Source of the DNA: XYA12-FULL-58-9 sp001798605
GTDB lineage: Bacteria > Myxococcota > XYA12-FULL-58-9
Direction: 5' to 3'
Assembly: GCA_036736205.1 (NCBI GenBank)
Contig: DAINMX010000344.1
Span: forward strand, 1 to 5,153
DNA length: 5,153 nt
Both the position numbers and the translations under genes were made by a program. Shown one piece after another: positions 1-5,153 of the stretch (within the stretch, counting starts at the first letter, position 1; every line of letters starts with the position of its first letter). The notes under the pieces were generated by a model, which had not been told where the DNA came from, did no database searches, and was given only the letters and a program-made list of their open reading frames with translations.

Positions 1-1
1 G

Positions 2-247
2 TGCGACAATGCCGTTCGCCATCGCCTCGATCTCACCTACTTCAAAAAGGAGACCCCTAACACCACCGGCGCGCCGGCAGCGATGTTGACGCGTCCTGCG
101 GCCATTCGCTCAGTGTTGTTTGCCTTGGGAATACAGGCCGATACCGACGGCAACGTCAGTGCCCGAGGACCGCCGCAGCTCGAGTTGGATTTCCCGACAT
201 CGGACGGTCAGTGGCGAGAGCAAGAGTCAAAGACGGCGGCAGCGTGA
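2..247 (+). CDS. 3' end of an unrecognised gene, cut by the window edge
   Basis: An open frame enters from the left edge and runs 81 codons to a TGA at 245-247. The visible residues begin CDNAVRHRLDLTYFKKE and end with EQESKTAAA. About three quarters of the codons end in G or C, which fits coding use in this genome and is the main argument that the frame is real. I see no domain, membrane span or catalytic motif and do not recognise the family. The Lys/Arg/Asp/Glu-rich composition suggests a soluble protein. The true start lies outside the window. It could instead be a decayed remnant, because the 290 bases that follow are also gene-free. No terminator hairpin is evident after the stop. Confidence 0.4.
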   Translation, partial: CDNAVRHRLDLTYFKKETPNTTGAPAAMLTRPAAIRSVLFALGIQADTDGNVSARGPPQLELDFPTSDGQWREQESKTAAA

Positions 248-541
248 GGGTGAGCTGCCAGCTTGGGATAGGTTCGCGCCCTGGGGCCCGCCTGGGTCCT
301 GCACACATAGAGACGACCCGGCTCTTGCAGCCATCAGCCATCTGTTCGCTAATTTGGCAGGATGCGGTCACGTGGATTGTCAAATCATCGTAAATTGGCT
401 GTTTCTTTTCAGTCGGACACCTAAACTGGCGCCACAAGTCGTTGATCGCAGCGGTTCATGCCGGTTTATGCTGCCTATCCACGGGCGGTCGCGTTTGCAG
501 AGGGGCAACGTCCTCGTGCACGGTGCGGGGCATGATGGAGG
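248..541. other. gene-free interval between the left-edge gene and the DUF3185 gene
   Basis: No frame here has both a plausible start with a ribosome binding site and a recognisable product; the longer open frames read as low-complexity Arg/Pro/Ser shadows. The centre (about 340-420) is more AT-rich than its surroundings. It contains a perfect TTGACA on the minus strand (378-383), but no acceptable -10 box lies 16-18 bases further on. No clear rho-independent terminator is seen for either converging gene. It may be decayed sequence. Confidence 0.4.
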
Positions 542-760
542 TCACACCAAAGCTTTGCGCCCCCCGAAAATGACCAGCATCGAACCGCCGATCGCCGATG
601 CGATGCCGCCGACAATGTACCACACCGTGGCGTCAGTGAAGTGCCCGGTGAAGAAGTTGCTCCAACGATCAGCTACCGAGTCCGATGCATTCATCCCGAC
701 GACGAACAAGACCACGCCGAGTACCAGTAGGACGATTCCGACAACTCGTTGAGTATTCAT
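542..760 (-). CDS. DUF3185 family small membrane protein
   Basis: This is a 72-aa protein beginning MNTQRVVGIVLLVLGVVLFV. It has two hydrophobic segments, at about residues 6-23 and 47-66, joined by a polar loop containing the pattern MNASDSVADRWSNFFTG, and it ends in a short basic tail after FGG. The N-terminal VVGIVLLVLGV block, the N-A-S-x-S-V loop, the F-T-G turn, and the W-y-i-v-G-G start of the second helix are the hallmarks of the DUF3185 family (about 65-75 aa, proteobacterial). The family's function is unknown and the protein should lie in the inner membrane. I chose the ATG at 760 because GGAG lies 6 bases upstream; a TTG four codons earlier would overlap that site. The gene lies 148 nt downstream of cti on the same strand, so it may be the last gene of that cluster or have its own weak promoter. 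Confidence 0.85.
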   Translation of the reverse strand: MNTQRVVGIVLLVLGVVLFVVGMNASDSVADRWSNFFTGHFTDATVWYIVGGIASAIGGSMLVIFGGRKALV

Positions 761-866
761 GATGGACTCCAAACAGCAGGCTGCTGGCCTTTCTGTCCAT
801 GAATTTCAGGGCATGCCTTCAACTCCAGAAGGTGTCCTGGGAATTCGGGATAAACGAGGAAAGCAC

Positions 867-903
867 TCACGGCATCCCCTGATCCGATGGCGCTCCGCCG
901 TGA
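867..903 (-). terminator. weak stem-loop just after the cti stop codon
   Basis: A perfect 7-base inverted repeat, TCACGGC (867-873) and GCCGTGA (897-903), encloses 23 bases. The loop contains a smaller GGCG/CGCC pairing that competes with the inner part of the stem. It begins 5 bases past the cti stop codon on the minus strand. No run of T follows on that strand, so it is at best an inefficient or processing-type structure and would allow read-through into the DUF3185 gene. Confidence 0.2.
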
Positions 904-908
904 CGCTC

Positions 909-3269
909 TCAGCGCGCATCGTAGTAGTACCGGTTCAGATCGAACAGCCCGCCGTCCACCGGTTCATCCTCGAAGAAGCGACTCTGAAACCAGTCGTAGG
1001 CGTCCCACAACCTCTCGTCGGCCCTGTTGACGCCGTAGCGGGCCAGCCGCTCGGCGTCTCTCGGGCCTTTTTCGAAATGCGCGAACAGATCGATGAAGTC
1101 CGACAGGTCCTCCTCGCGGAGGTCGAAGAAGTAGTTCGGGTAGGAGCCGATGAGCCCCGGGATGAAATCGGCGCTGTCCTTGGACGCATCGAGCGCGCCG
1201 CTCTCGGCGAACTTGAACGCGACGTTGTCGTGCCAGCGGTTCACCACGACCGAGCCGGCGACATCCCGGCCATTCTTCAGGCGGATCCTCAGGAAGGCCA
1301 GGTTGGTGTTGGAGTCGTCGAACGCGGCGAGGAAAGGCATGCCGGGCTGGGAAAGAGACCTAAAAGCTCGCAAGTAGTCGTCCGGGGACGCGAATTTCGC
1401 TGGCTGGCCGGGATAGGAATCTCCGGCCAGCAGATAATTCACCGGATCAAGACCGACATGTGCGGCAGGCGCAAAACGGTCGTTCACGAGCTCCTCGATG
1501 AACTCGCGCTTCGGGTTCGCGGTGACGAAGGCGATCTTTGCCGGCAGCGCGCTCGGGTAGTAGTGGATATTCTTCAGATCGACGTCCTTGTACCAGGACT
1601 GCATCATTTCCTGCCGCTGTGCCGGGGGCATGAAATCCAGGAAGTAACTCTCCCCTTCCACGCGTAGCGCATCCATGTAGTTCCGGAGCGCCAACTGGTG
1701 GCCGGCCGTGCCGTAGACGTCGAAACCGGCAACGAGCGCATAGTAGATGCGTTCCAACAGCGGGTAGTCGATGACCCACATGGTTTTCGGCAGGTTGCCG
1801 AGCAAGCCCCGGTGCACGGACGCGCTCTCAAAATGGCGATAGACGGTGAGCACCGGGGTGTCCGTGGCGACGGCGCCCTTCCAGATGGACTCGTAGCCGA
1901 GACCTGTGTGGTTGTGCGACTCGTAGAGGTCCTGACGGACCTTGTAAAACTCCACAGCGGCTTTCCGGTACTCGTCGGACAGCGCATCGAAGATCCCGTA
2001 ATCGCTCCCCTTGTCGATGGGCATGCGCAGCTTTTCGCTGTGCAGCCTCAGGAAACCCGGATACGCGACGCTCACATCGTGAGCGGGATCCATAAACATG
2101 ATCCAGAAATGGTCGTCGAGCACGTTGAGGGCGATCTGTCCTTTGCAAACCGGGCCGTGAATGAAGGTCTTGATGACATAATTGGCGTTGTCCAGCAGGA
2201 ACTGGTAGCGCGAGAGCGGGGGGATCTGCTCGAATGCCGCGAAGGGGTTGGCGCTCAGTTTCGGGTCATACCCCACCGGCTTCGGGGGCTGCAGCCATGT
2301 GGGCTCGATGAACAGCTCATTGAAACGCCGCAGCTTGGCATCGTCCAGGACGAACACCATGTGCGTCTTCACGACGATCGTGGAGTAGATTTTCCGGAAA
2401 CGGTAGAACACCCGAGTCGAGCCGGGGTCGTCGTACGGGCGCACGGTGGCAACGAGGTCGAGAGGCTCTCCCGGTGCGGTCCGCGAACGGACCAGCTCGA
2501 AGAACTCGTTGGTCGCGGTGCCAAACTTCACGTGCGCCAGAAAGAGATGCTCATAGAGGTAGCGGGCCGTCATGGCATGCTTGGCATCGTCCCGGTTGAA
2601 GAATGCCTCCCACTGATCGATGGCCAGCTTGTCGACCGCCTGCGGCGAGGTGAGTCGCTCCTGCTCGGCGGCGGTGGGCCCGCGCGCGCCCTGAACCAGC
2701 CACCCTGCGATGAGCTCGAACTCTTGCTGCTTGAGCGCGGGAAAACCGAAGGGCATGCCGCGGTTCGGGTGCTTTTCCAGATAGCCCCCCAGCTCTTTCC
2801 CGTTTTCGGAGCAGGTCAGATCTTCCGCTTCCGACCGGTACTCGCCAGTGCTTTTTGGATTCTTCATCTTGTGGGAGAGCAATTCGATCATGGTAGAGTC
2901 ATTCCACCCGCCCGACGCCTTGCTCTCGGTGACGCTGAAAAACGACTTCCGGCGCCACTCATCGGTGGTTTGAGCGTCGGTGAAGAGCCGCGTGGGGTCC
3001 ATGGATTTCAGTCGCAAGCCGTTGTAGATCGCTTTCTTGGTCGCCCCGCGGTCCGCACCCTCAAAAGAATCGAGCTTGAGCTGGCACGGGGAGTTGTAGC
3101 AGGAGTGGCACACCACGCAGCGCTTGTCGAAAATGGGTTTGACCTCCTTCAGGTAATCGATCGTCCGGGTGGGCGCTACAAACGCAACCGGCGCCAACGG
3201 CGCCGCGCCACAGCCGGCGAGGAGCACGATCGTTGTCAGCACAAGAACCAGCGACTGTCTCTTTCTCAT
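909..3269 (-). CDS. cti: fatty acid cis/trans isomerase (Cti), periplasmic heme lipoprotein
   Basis: This is a 786-aa protein, close to the usual length of about 760-790 for the CTI family. Cti isomerises cis-unsaturated acyl chains of membrane phospholipids to trans without shifting the double bond, stiffening the membrane during solvent, heat or osmotic stress; it acts in the periplasm and carries covalently bound heme c. Residues 1-20 form a signal peptide (MRKRQ, a hydrophobic core, then the lipobox LLAGC with Cys20), so I infer a lipoprotein. The heme motif CVVCH lies at residues 51-55, in the family-typical block KRCVVCHSCYNSPCQLKLDS with two further cysteines. Next comes RGATKKAIYNG, then MPFGFPAL at about 172, whose Met could be the distal heme ligand. 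The block ALNVLDDHFWIMFMDP lies near residue 385, and the protein ends DLNRYYYDAR. The ATG at 3269 is preceded by AAGGAG with 9-base spacing. No frameshift or missing core block is seen, so the gene appears intact. Confidence 0.95.
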   Translation of the reverse strand: MRKRQSLVLVLTTIVLLAGCGAAPLAPVAFVAPTRTIDYLKEVKPIFDKRCVVCHSCYNSPCQLKLDSFEGADRGATKKAIYNGLRLKSMDPTRLFTDAQTTDEWRRKSFFSVTESKASGGWNDSTMIELLSHKMKNPKSTGEYRSEAEDLTCSENGKELGGYLEKHPNRGMPFGFPALKQQEFELIAGWLVQGARGPTAAEQERLTSPQAVDKLAIDQWEAFFNRDDAKHAMTARYLYEHLFLAHVKFGTATNEFFELVRSRTAPGEPLDLVATVRPYDDPGSTRVFYRFRKIYSTIVVKTHMVFVLDDAKLRRFNELFIEPTWLQPPKPVGYDPKLSANPFAAFEQIPPLSRYQFLLDNANYVIKTFIHGPVCKGQIALNVLDDHFWIMFMDPAHDVSVAYPGFLRLHSEKLRMPIDKGSDYGIFDALSDEYRKAAVEFYKVRQDLYESHNHTGLGYESIWKGAVATDTPVLTVYRHFESASVHRGLLGNLPKTMWVIDYPLLERIYYALVAGFDVYGTAGHQLALRNYMDALRVEGESYFLDFMPPAQRQEMMQSWYKDVDLKNIHYYPSALPAKIAFVTANPKREFIEELVNDRFAPAAHVGLDPVNYLLAGDSYPGQPAKFASPDDYLRAFRSLSQPGMPFLAAFDDSNTNLAFLRIRLKNGRDVAGSVVVNRWHDNVAFKFAESGALDASKDSADFIPGLIGSYPNYFFDLREEDLSDFIDLFAHFEKGPRDAERLARYGVNRADERLWDAYDWFQSRFFEDEPVDGGLFDLNRYYYDAR

Positions 3270-3278
3270 TGGGCACTT

Positions 3279-3284
3279 CTCCTT
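3279..3284 (-). promoter_or_regulatory. ribosome binding site of cti that decides its start
   Basis: On the minus strand this reads AAGGAG, 9 bases before the ATG at 3269. The same hexamer occurs exactly 21 bases further upstream (3300-3305), but there it abuts an in-frame ATG (3297-3299) with no spacer. Starting at the upstream ATG would add ten polar residues in front of the signal peptide, so the downstream start is preferred. Confidence 0.75.
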
Positions 3285-3388
3285 CGAGCTTTTCAACATC
3301 TCCTTCTCACAGGCGTCCATCAAGCACCCGGCAGTGTGGCTCCACTCACGTGGCTAGAGCGTGCACTCCGGAGCGCAGTTCGAGAAGA

Positions 3389-3478
3389 TCACCTACGTCT
3401 TGTCCAGTAGTAGCCGCCGCCACCGCCAAACAGCACGAAAAACACGACAACAAGGATGACGATCGTTGTGGTACTCAT
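3389..3478 (-). CDS. 29-aa hydrophobic, glycine-rich membrane micropeptide
   Basis: This small gene encodes 29 residues. MSTTT is followed by a strongly hydrophobic segment (residues 6-17, IVILVVVFFVLF), five glycines (18-22), then YYW and a basic tail TRRR before TGA. GGAGGA stands 7 bases before the ATG, a very strong ribosome binding site. The hydrophobic-run, Gly-run, aromatic pattern resembles short hydrophobic proteins (DUF3309-like in style) that are common in proteobacterial stress regions, but I cannot assign a family. The length suggests a single short membrane-inserted helix with the arginines on the cytoplasmic side. It lies 93 nt after the 25-aa gene and 119 nt before cti, all on the same strand. 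The function is unknown. Confidence 0.65.
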   Translation of the reverse strand: MSTTTIVILVVVFFVLFGGGGGYYWTRRR

Positions 3479-3571
3479 GACAAGTCCTCCGTCAAGACCC
3501 AGCAGGTCGATGCGAGGCTTTGGTCGGGAAGAAATCCGGAGGTTTCCCCCCGAAGGCTCCGCGCCGCAGGC

Positions 3572-3649
3572 TCAATGCATGACAATGTAGACGACCACGA
3601 GCACGACAACAGGCACGCCCAAGATCCAGCCGATGAGATACTTACCCAT
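3572..3649 (-). CDS. 25-aa single-span membrane micropeptide
   Basis: This small gene encodes 25 residues: MGKYLIGWILGVP, then a Val/Leu-rich stretch (residues 14-22), ending VMH before TGA. AAGGAG lies 7 bases upstream of the ATG. Nearly the whole peptide can form one transmembrane helix, broken by Gly and Pro at residues 11-13 and preceded by Lys3, so it should sit in the inner membrane. I recall similar MG-x-Y-L-x-GW-x-LG-x-P peptides as unnamed hypotheticals in proteobacteria, from memory and not by search. It is too short for many gene finders. It follows csbD by 84 nt and precedes the 29-aa gene, suggesting a shared transcript. The function is unknown. Confidence 0.7.
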   Translation of the reverse strand: MGKYLIGWILGVPVVVLVVVYIVMH

Positions 3650-3733
3650 GATCTTGCTCCTTGAGATCCCGGTGTCTCTGAATCGGCCGCCCGGCGTTGG
3701 AACCACCGCTCGATCCGCCTTTCTGCGACATTC

Positions 3734-3922
3734 TCAGCGAACCTTGTCGACGTTCTTGTTGATCGCGGCCTTGGCGTCGCCGTACTTCTCCTGAATAGCG
3801 CCGTGGAGCTTGTCCTTGGAGCCGTCGGCCTTCTTGGCATCATCGTCCGTGACGTTTCCCCAAGCCTTTTTCGCCGTGCCCTTTGCCCTATCCAACTTGC
3901 CCTTCGCCTGATCCTTGTTCAT
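3734..3922 (-). CDS. CsbD family general stress protein
   Basis: This is a 62-aa, highly charged, Lys/Asp/Ala-rich soluble protein with no signal peptide or membrane span. It begins MNKDQAKGKLDRAKGTAKKA. The N-terminal D-Q-x-K-G-K-x-x-x-x-K-G-x-x-K-x-x-W-G repeat and the following DDDAKKADGSKDKLHG segment are the signature of the CsbD domain, which fills the whole protein at its normal length (about 60-70 aa). CsbD proteins are abundant, probably disordered or loosely helical, and induced by general stress; no biochemical activity is established. The ATG at 3922 follows AAGGAG with 6-base spacing. The open frame extends upstream to 3985, but that part lacks a ribosome site and does not look like CsbD. 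It is the first gene of the minus-strand cluster leading to cti. Confidence 0.92.
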   Translation of the reverse strand: MNKDQAKGKLDRAKGTAKKAWGNVTDDDAKKADGSKDKLHGAIQEKYGDAKAAINKNVDKVR

Positions 3923-3986
3923 CTGACTCTCCTTCGGGTTCTGAGTTTCAAAGTGATAGGTAGCCATCGAAGGTGTCGGAGACAAT

Positions 3987-4015
3987 TAGATAGATCCAGA
4001 GAAGGTAGTCGGAAA
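3987..4015 (-). promoter_or_regulatory. possible promoter of the csbD-to-cti cluster
   Basis: This is the most AT-rich stretch upstream of csbD. On the minus strand TTTCCG (4010-4015) and TATCTA (3987-3992) are separated by 17 bases, about 65 nt before the csbD start. The -35 match to the sigma-70 consensus is poor, so it may need an activator or use an alternative sigma factor. This is weak pattern evidence only. Confidence 0.22.
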
Positions 4016-4215
4016 ATGCGACATATTGTGACAGATGAGAGGAACCATTGGGATCGCCTTGGGGGTCAGGAGTCTCGGCACCTGGGCCGACTCCTCCGCG
4101 CTCTCGAGTGCCTCGCTCTCTTGAGCCATCATGGGCAACTGCAAGACGCAGCTCGATGACGTGGGAGGGCGCGGGTTGGAATGCACATGGTCTCACCATT
4201 TGCACGTTCTTCATC

Positions 4216-4449
4216 TCACTGTCTCTGCTGCTCGGGCTGTTCCATCAGTTCCTTCAACGTCCTCCGATCCCTCTCAACCGCTGCCCTGTACTCGGCAAGT
4301 TTCTCATCGGACATCCCGCGTTGTCGGATGAGCACGAAGATGGACTCGCAGCCTTCGCCGATTGGGACGACGCGCATGGGATCATGTGGCCAAGTTGCGG
4401 ACCGCTCTGGCCGCCGCTGGCCGCCGAGGATTCCACTGCAGTGGGCGTG
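4216..4449 (-). pseudogene. C-terminal remnant of an SRPBCC / polyketide cyclase-like protein
   Basis: The minus-strand frame ending at the TGA at 4216-4218 encodes a tail typical of SRPBCC-family (START-like, helix-grip) proteins: a GIL motif, then PMRVVPIGEGCESIFVLIRQ, then GMSDEKLAEYRAAVERD and RTLKELMEQ. In the family this is the last beta strands plus the long C-terminal helix that closes the hydrophobic ligand pocket. The spacing from GIL to PMRV matches the usual GVLDH-to-PMRV spacing as I remember it. The expected N-terminal part (about 70-90 residues with the first strand and helices) cannot be found upstream in any minus frame, and the frame begins only at a TTG (4518) without a ribosome site. 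I therefore call it a truncated remnant. The ligand is unknown. The family assignment rests on motif memory, not on a search. Confidence 0.5.
4407..4426. repeat. 10-bp tandem duplication
   Basis: CTGGCCGCCG occurs twice in a row (4407-4416 and 4417-4426). The unit is not a multiple of three, so a recent duplication would shift the reading frame of the SRPBCC-like remnant it lies in, just before the conserved C-terminal block. Confidence 0.8.
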
Positions 4450-4660
4450 TCCCGCGCGCTCACACCGTGCACCACCAGCCGGATCACGGCCAAGCCTGTG
4501 GGCGTCGCCCCGCGCCAACCGGCACCGCCGGGACGACAGGAATTCTTCTGCGGCTGCTCATGGCGAACATTCGCGCGCGAAAACAAACGGTAACGATTGG
4601 TCCCTGCCATGTAGTGGTCGACAGATAGCCCGCCGCAAAAACCGATGTACAACGAGGAGC

Positions 4661-4858
4661 ATGGAGTGGCTCGACTACCACTACCTTCTCTACTTCCAGG
4701 TCGTCGACGCGAACACCGAATCGCAGACGGCGTCCAGGTCGCTGACCGTTGGTGCTACCTGGAGAGCATTAAAATCCGGGGGCAAGGCCACTCAGCGCTT
4801 TCTTGAGCGACGGCGCCGAGGGCCGTCTGGCAGGCGTTTGATCCGCTTTTGTAACTGA
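4661..4858 (+). pseudogene. nhaR: N-terminal fragment of a NhaR-type LysR regulator
   Basis: The ATG at 4661 opens a frame that begins MEWLDYHYLLYFQVV. This is the characteristic start of NhaR-type LysR regulators (MEWLNYHHLLYFW-V), forming the first helix of the winged helix-turn-helix domain. In the family an A-x-E-G-S-i-x-x-A-s segment and the recognition helix (Q-P-t-i-S) follow. Here homology stops after codon 15 (4705), and the remaining 50 codons to the TGA at 4856-4858 are Arg/Ser-rich without the recognition helix or effector domain. Full-length members are about 300 aa. GAGGAG lies only one base before the ATG. NhaR activates the sodium/proton antiporter gene nhaA in enterobacteria, but this fragment cannot bind DNA. 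The break coincides with transposase-like sequence, suggesting disruption by an insertion element. Confidence 0.5.
4708..4806 (+). mobile_element. fragment of an ISL3-family-like transposase
   Basis: In the frame starting at 4708, different from that of the NhaR fragment, the translation reads REHRIADGVQVADRWCYLESI before decaying to a TGA at 4804-4806. ISL3-family transposases have a strongly conserved core of the form A-x-Q-V-A-D-R-W/F-H-L followed by a Leu/Glu/Asn-rich helix, with the Asp in the catalytic region. Seven consecutive residues (VQVADRW) match. The usual His after Trp is Cys here and the rest of the protein is missing, so it is a dead fragment. No terminal inverted repeats or target duplications were identified. 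The evidence is short, so a chance match cannot be excluded. Confidence 0.4.
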
Positions 4859-4980
4859 TCAACAAGCCCCTGCAGCTCCTTCCATGCTGGGATCGCCTCG
4901 TCACTGCGTATCTCGCTCAGGACAGCCAGTGCGCAATCCTTTTCGACGGGCTCAACCGCCCCAACCGAATGCGTGGACAA
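4792..4980 (-). CDS. doubtful 62-aa ORF with a basic tail
   Basis: This frame encodes about 62 residues from a TTG at 4980. The middle part, EIRSDEAIPAWKELQGLVDQ, followed by LQKRIKRL, could form an amphipathic or coiled-coil helix, and the C terminus is very basic (RRRRSRKR). No convincing ribosome site precedes the TTG. The frame stays open upstream to a TAG at 5062-5064 without an ATG or GTG start. Its 3' end overlaps the transposase-like fragment on the other strand. I do not recognise it. It may be a real small gene, the tail of a decayed one, or chance. Confidence 0.25.
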   Translation of the reverse strand: MSTHSVGAVEPVEKDCALAVLSEIRSDEAIPAWKELQGLVDQLQKRIKRLPDGPRRRRSRKR

Positions 4981-5153
4981 AACTGCCGGACCGCAAGGCG
5001 TATGAACGGTTGGCGGGCAAGTCTGGGTGAATAGCGTTCTCAGCGTGAGTATAGCGGCAGCCTACTCAAGCCGACTGTTTGTCTTGATCAATAAGCGTTC
5101 AATCACGGCGATCCAACGGGTTGGTAGTGCCCTGCAATCCACGCTCCATTTCC

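Noticed and set aside
378..383. Perfect TTGACA on the minus strand in the left gap
   Set aside because: Nothing resembling a -10 box occurs 16-18 bases downstream, so it cannot be supported as a promoter.
466..528. Short minus-strand ORF beginning MPRTVHEDV downstream of DUF3185
   Set aside because: There is no Shine-Dalgarno sequence before its ATG and the short polar product is unlike any known small protein.
120..752. 210-codon plus-strand open frame across the left gap and the DUF3185 gene
   Set aside because: It is low-complexity Arg/Ser/Pro/Thr-rich and antisense to DUF3185 over its last 200 bases, with no ribosome site.
759..1667. 302-codon plus-strand open frame antisense to the 3' part of cti
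   Set aside because: It is again the mirror of the cti reading frame; the Val/Glu/Arg-rich product has no family resemblance and the start overlaps the DUF3185 start region.
1698..3410. 570-codon plus-strand open frame antisense to cti
   Set aside because: It lies opposite the well-supported cti gene, has no ribosome site or recognisable domain, and its composition is that expected from the reverse complement of GC-rich coding DNA.
3948..4214. Minus-strand ORF starting just after the SRPBCC-like stop (TGAGATG arrangement)
   Set aside because: The coupling geometry is attractive, but there is no ribosome site. The product is Arg/Gly/Pro-rich with no recognisable domain, and it runs through the region where the csbD promoter is expected.
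4809..4827. 6-bp hairpin GACGGC/GCCGTC with a 7-base loop
   Set aside because: No T-run follows on either strand and it lies inside GC-rich remnant sequence, so it is not a convincing terminator.
5048..5053. TATACT on the minus strand near the right end, ahead of the doubtful 62-aa ORF
   Set aside because: It is a good -10 match, but there is no -35 element at the right distance and the downstream ORF itself is doubtful.
5062..5151. Minus-strand frame open from the right edge to a TAG, ending VIERLLIKTNSRLE
   Set aside because: Only 29 codons are visible with no recognisable motif; it could be the tail of a gene beyond the window, but chance is equally likely.
1..5153. CRISPR array, tRNA/rRNA, riboswitch, phage or toxin-antitoxin genes
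   Set aside because: I looked for regularly spaced repeats, cloverleaf arms and known short toxin/antitoxin patterns on both strands and saw none.

Overview
This window looks like an accessory stretch of a moderately GC-rich proteobacterial chromosome. A periplasmic heme-type fatty acid cis/trans isomerase (Cti), a DUF3185 protein and a CsbD protein are all typical of beta- and gammaproteobacteria. No rRNA, tRNA or other taxonomic marker is present, so I do not assign a genus.

Layout. (1) Positions 2-247 (+) hold the 3' end of an unrecognised gene that runs in from the left edge. (2) Positions 248-541 have no supportable gene. (3) Positions 542-3922 carry five minus-strand genes, each with a good Shine-Dalgarno sequence. 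In transcription order they are a 62-aa CsbD-family protein (3922-3734), a 25-aa single-membrane-span micropeptide (3649-3572), a 29-aa hydrophobic/Gly-rich micropeptide (3478-3389), the 786-aa Cti lipoprotein (3269-909) and a 72-aa DUF3185 two-span membrane protein (760-542). The gaps of 84-148 nt contain no convincing terminator except a weak stem-loop after cti. (4) Positions 4216-4980 are a zone of gene debris: the C-terminal part of an SRPBCC/polyketide-cyclase-like protein (-), the first 15 codons of a NhaR-type LysR regulator (+) that break off abruptly, a short stretch resembling an ISL3-family transposase directly after the break, and a doubtful 62-aa ORF (-). (5) Positions 4981-5153 hold nothing I can support.

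How it works together (inference). Cti converts cis-unsaturated membrane fatty acids to trans, a rapid membrane-rigidifying response. CsbD proteins are general-stress proteins, and the other three small products are membrane-embedded. The minus-strand set therefore reads as an envelope/membrane-stress cluster, probably co-regulated and possibly cotranscribed. The two micropeptides are the least described parts and are easily missed in annotation. The right third looks like a degrading, IS-scarred junction rather than a working module.
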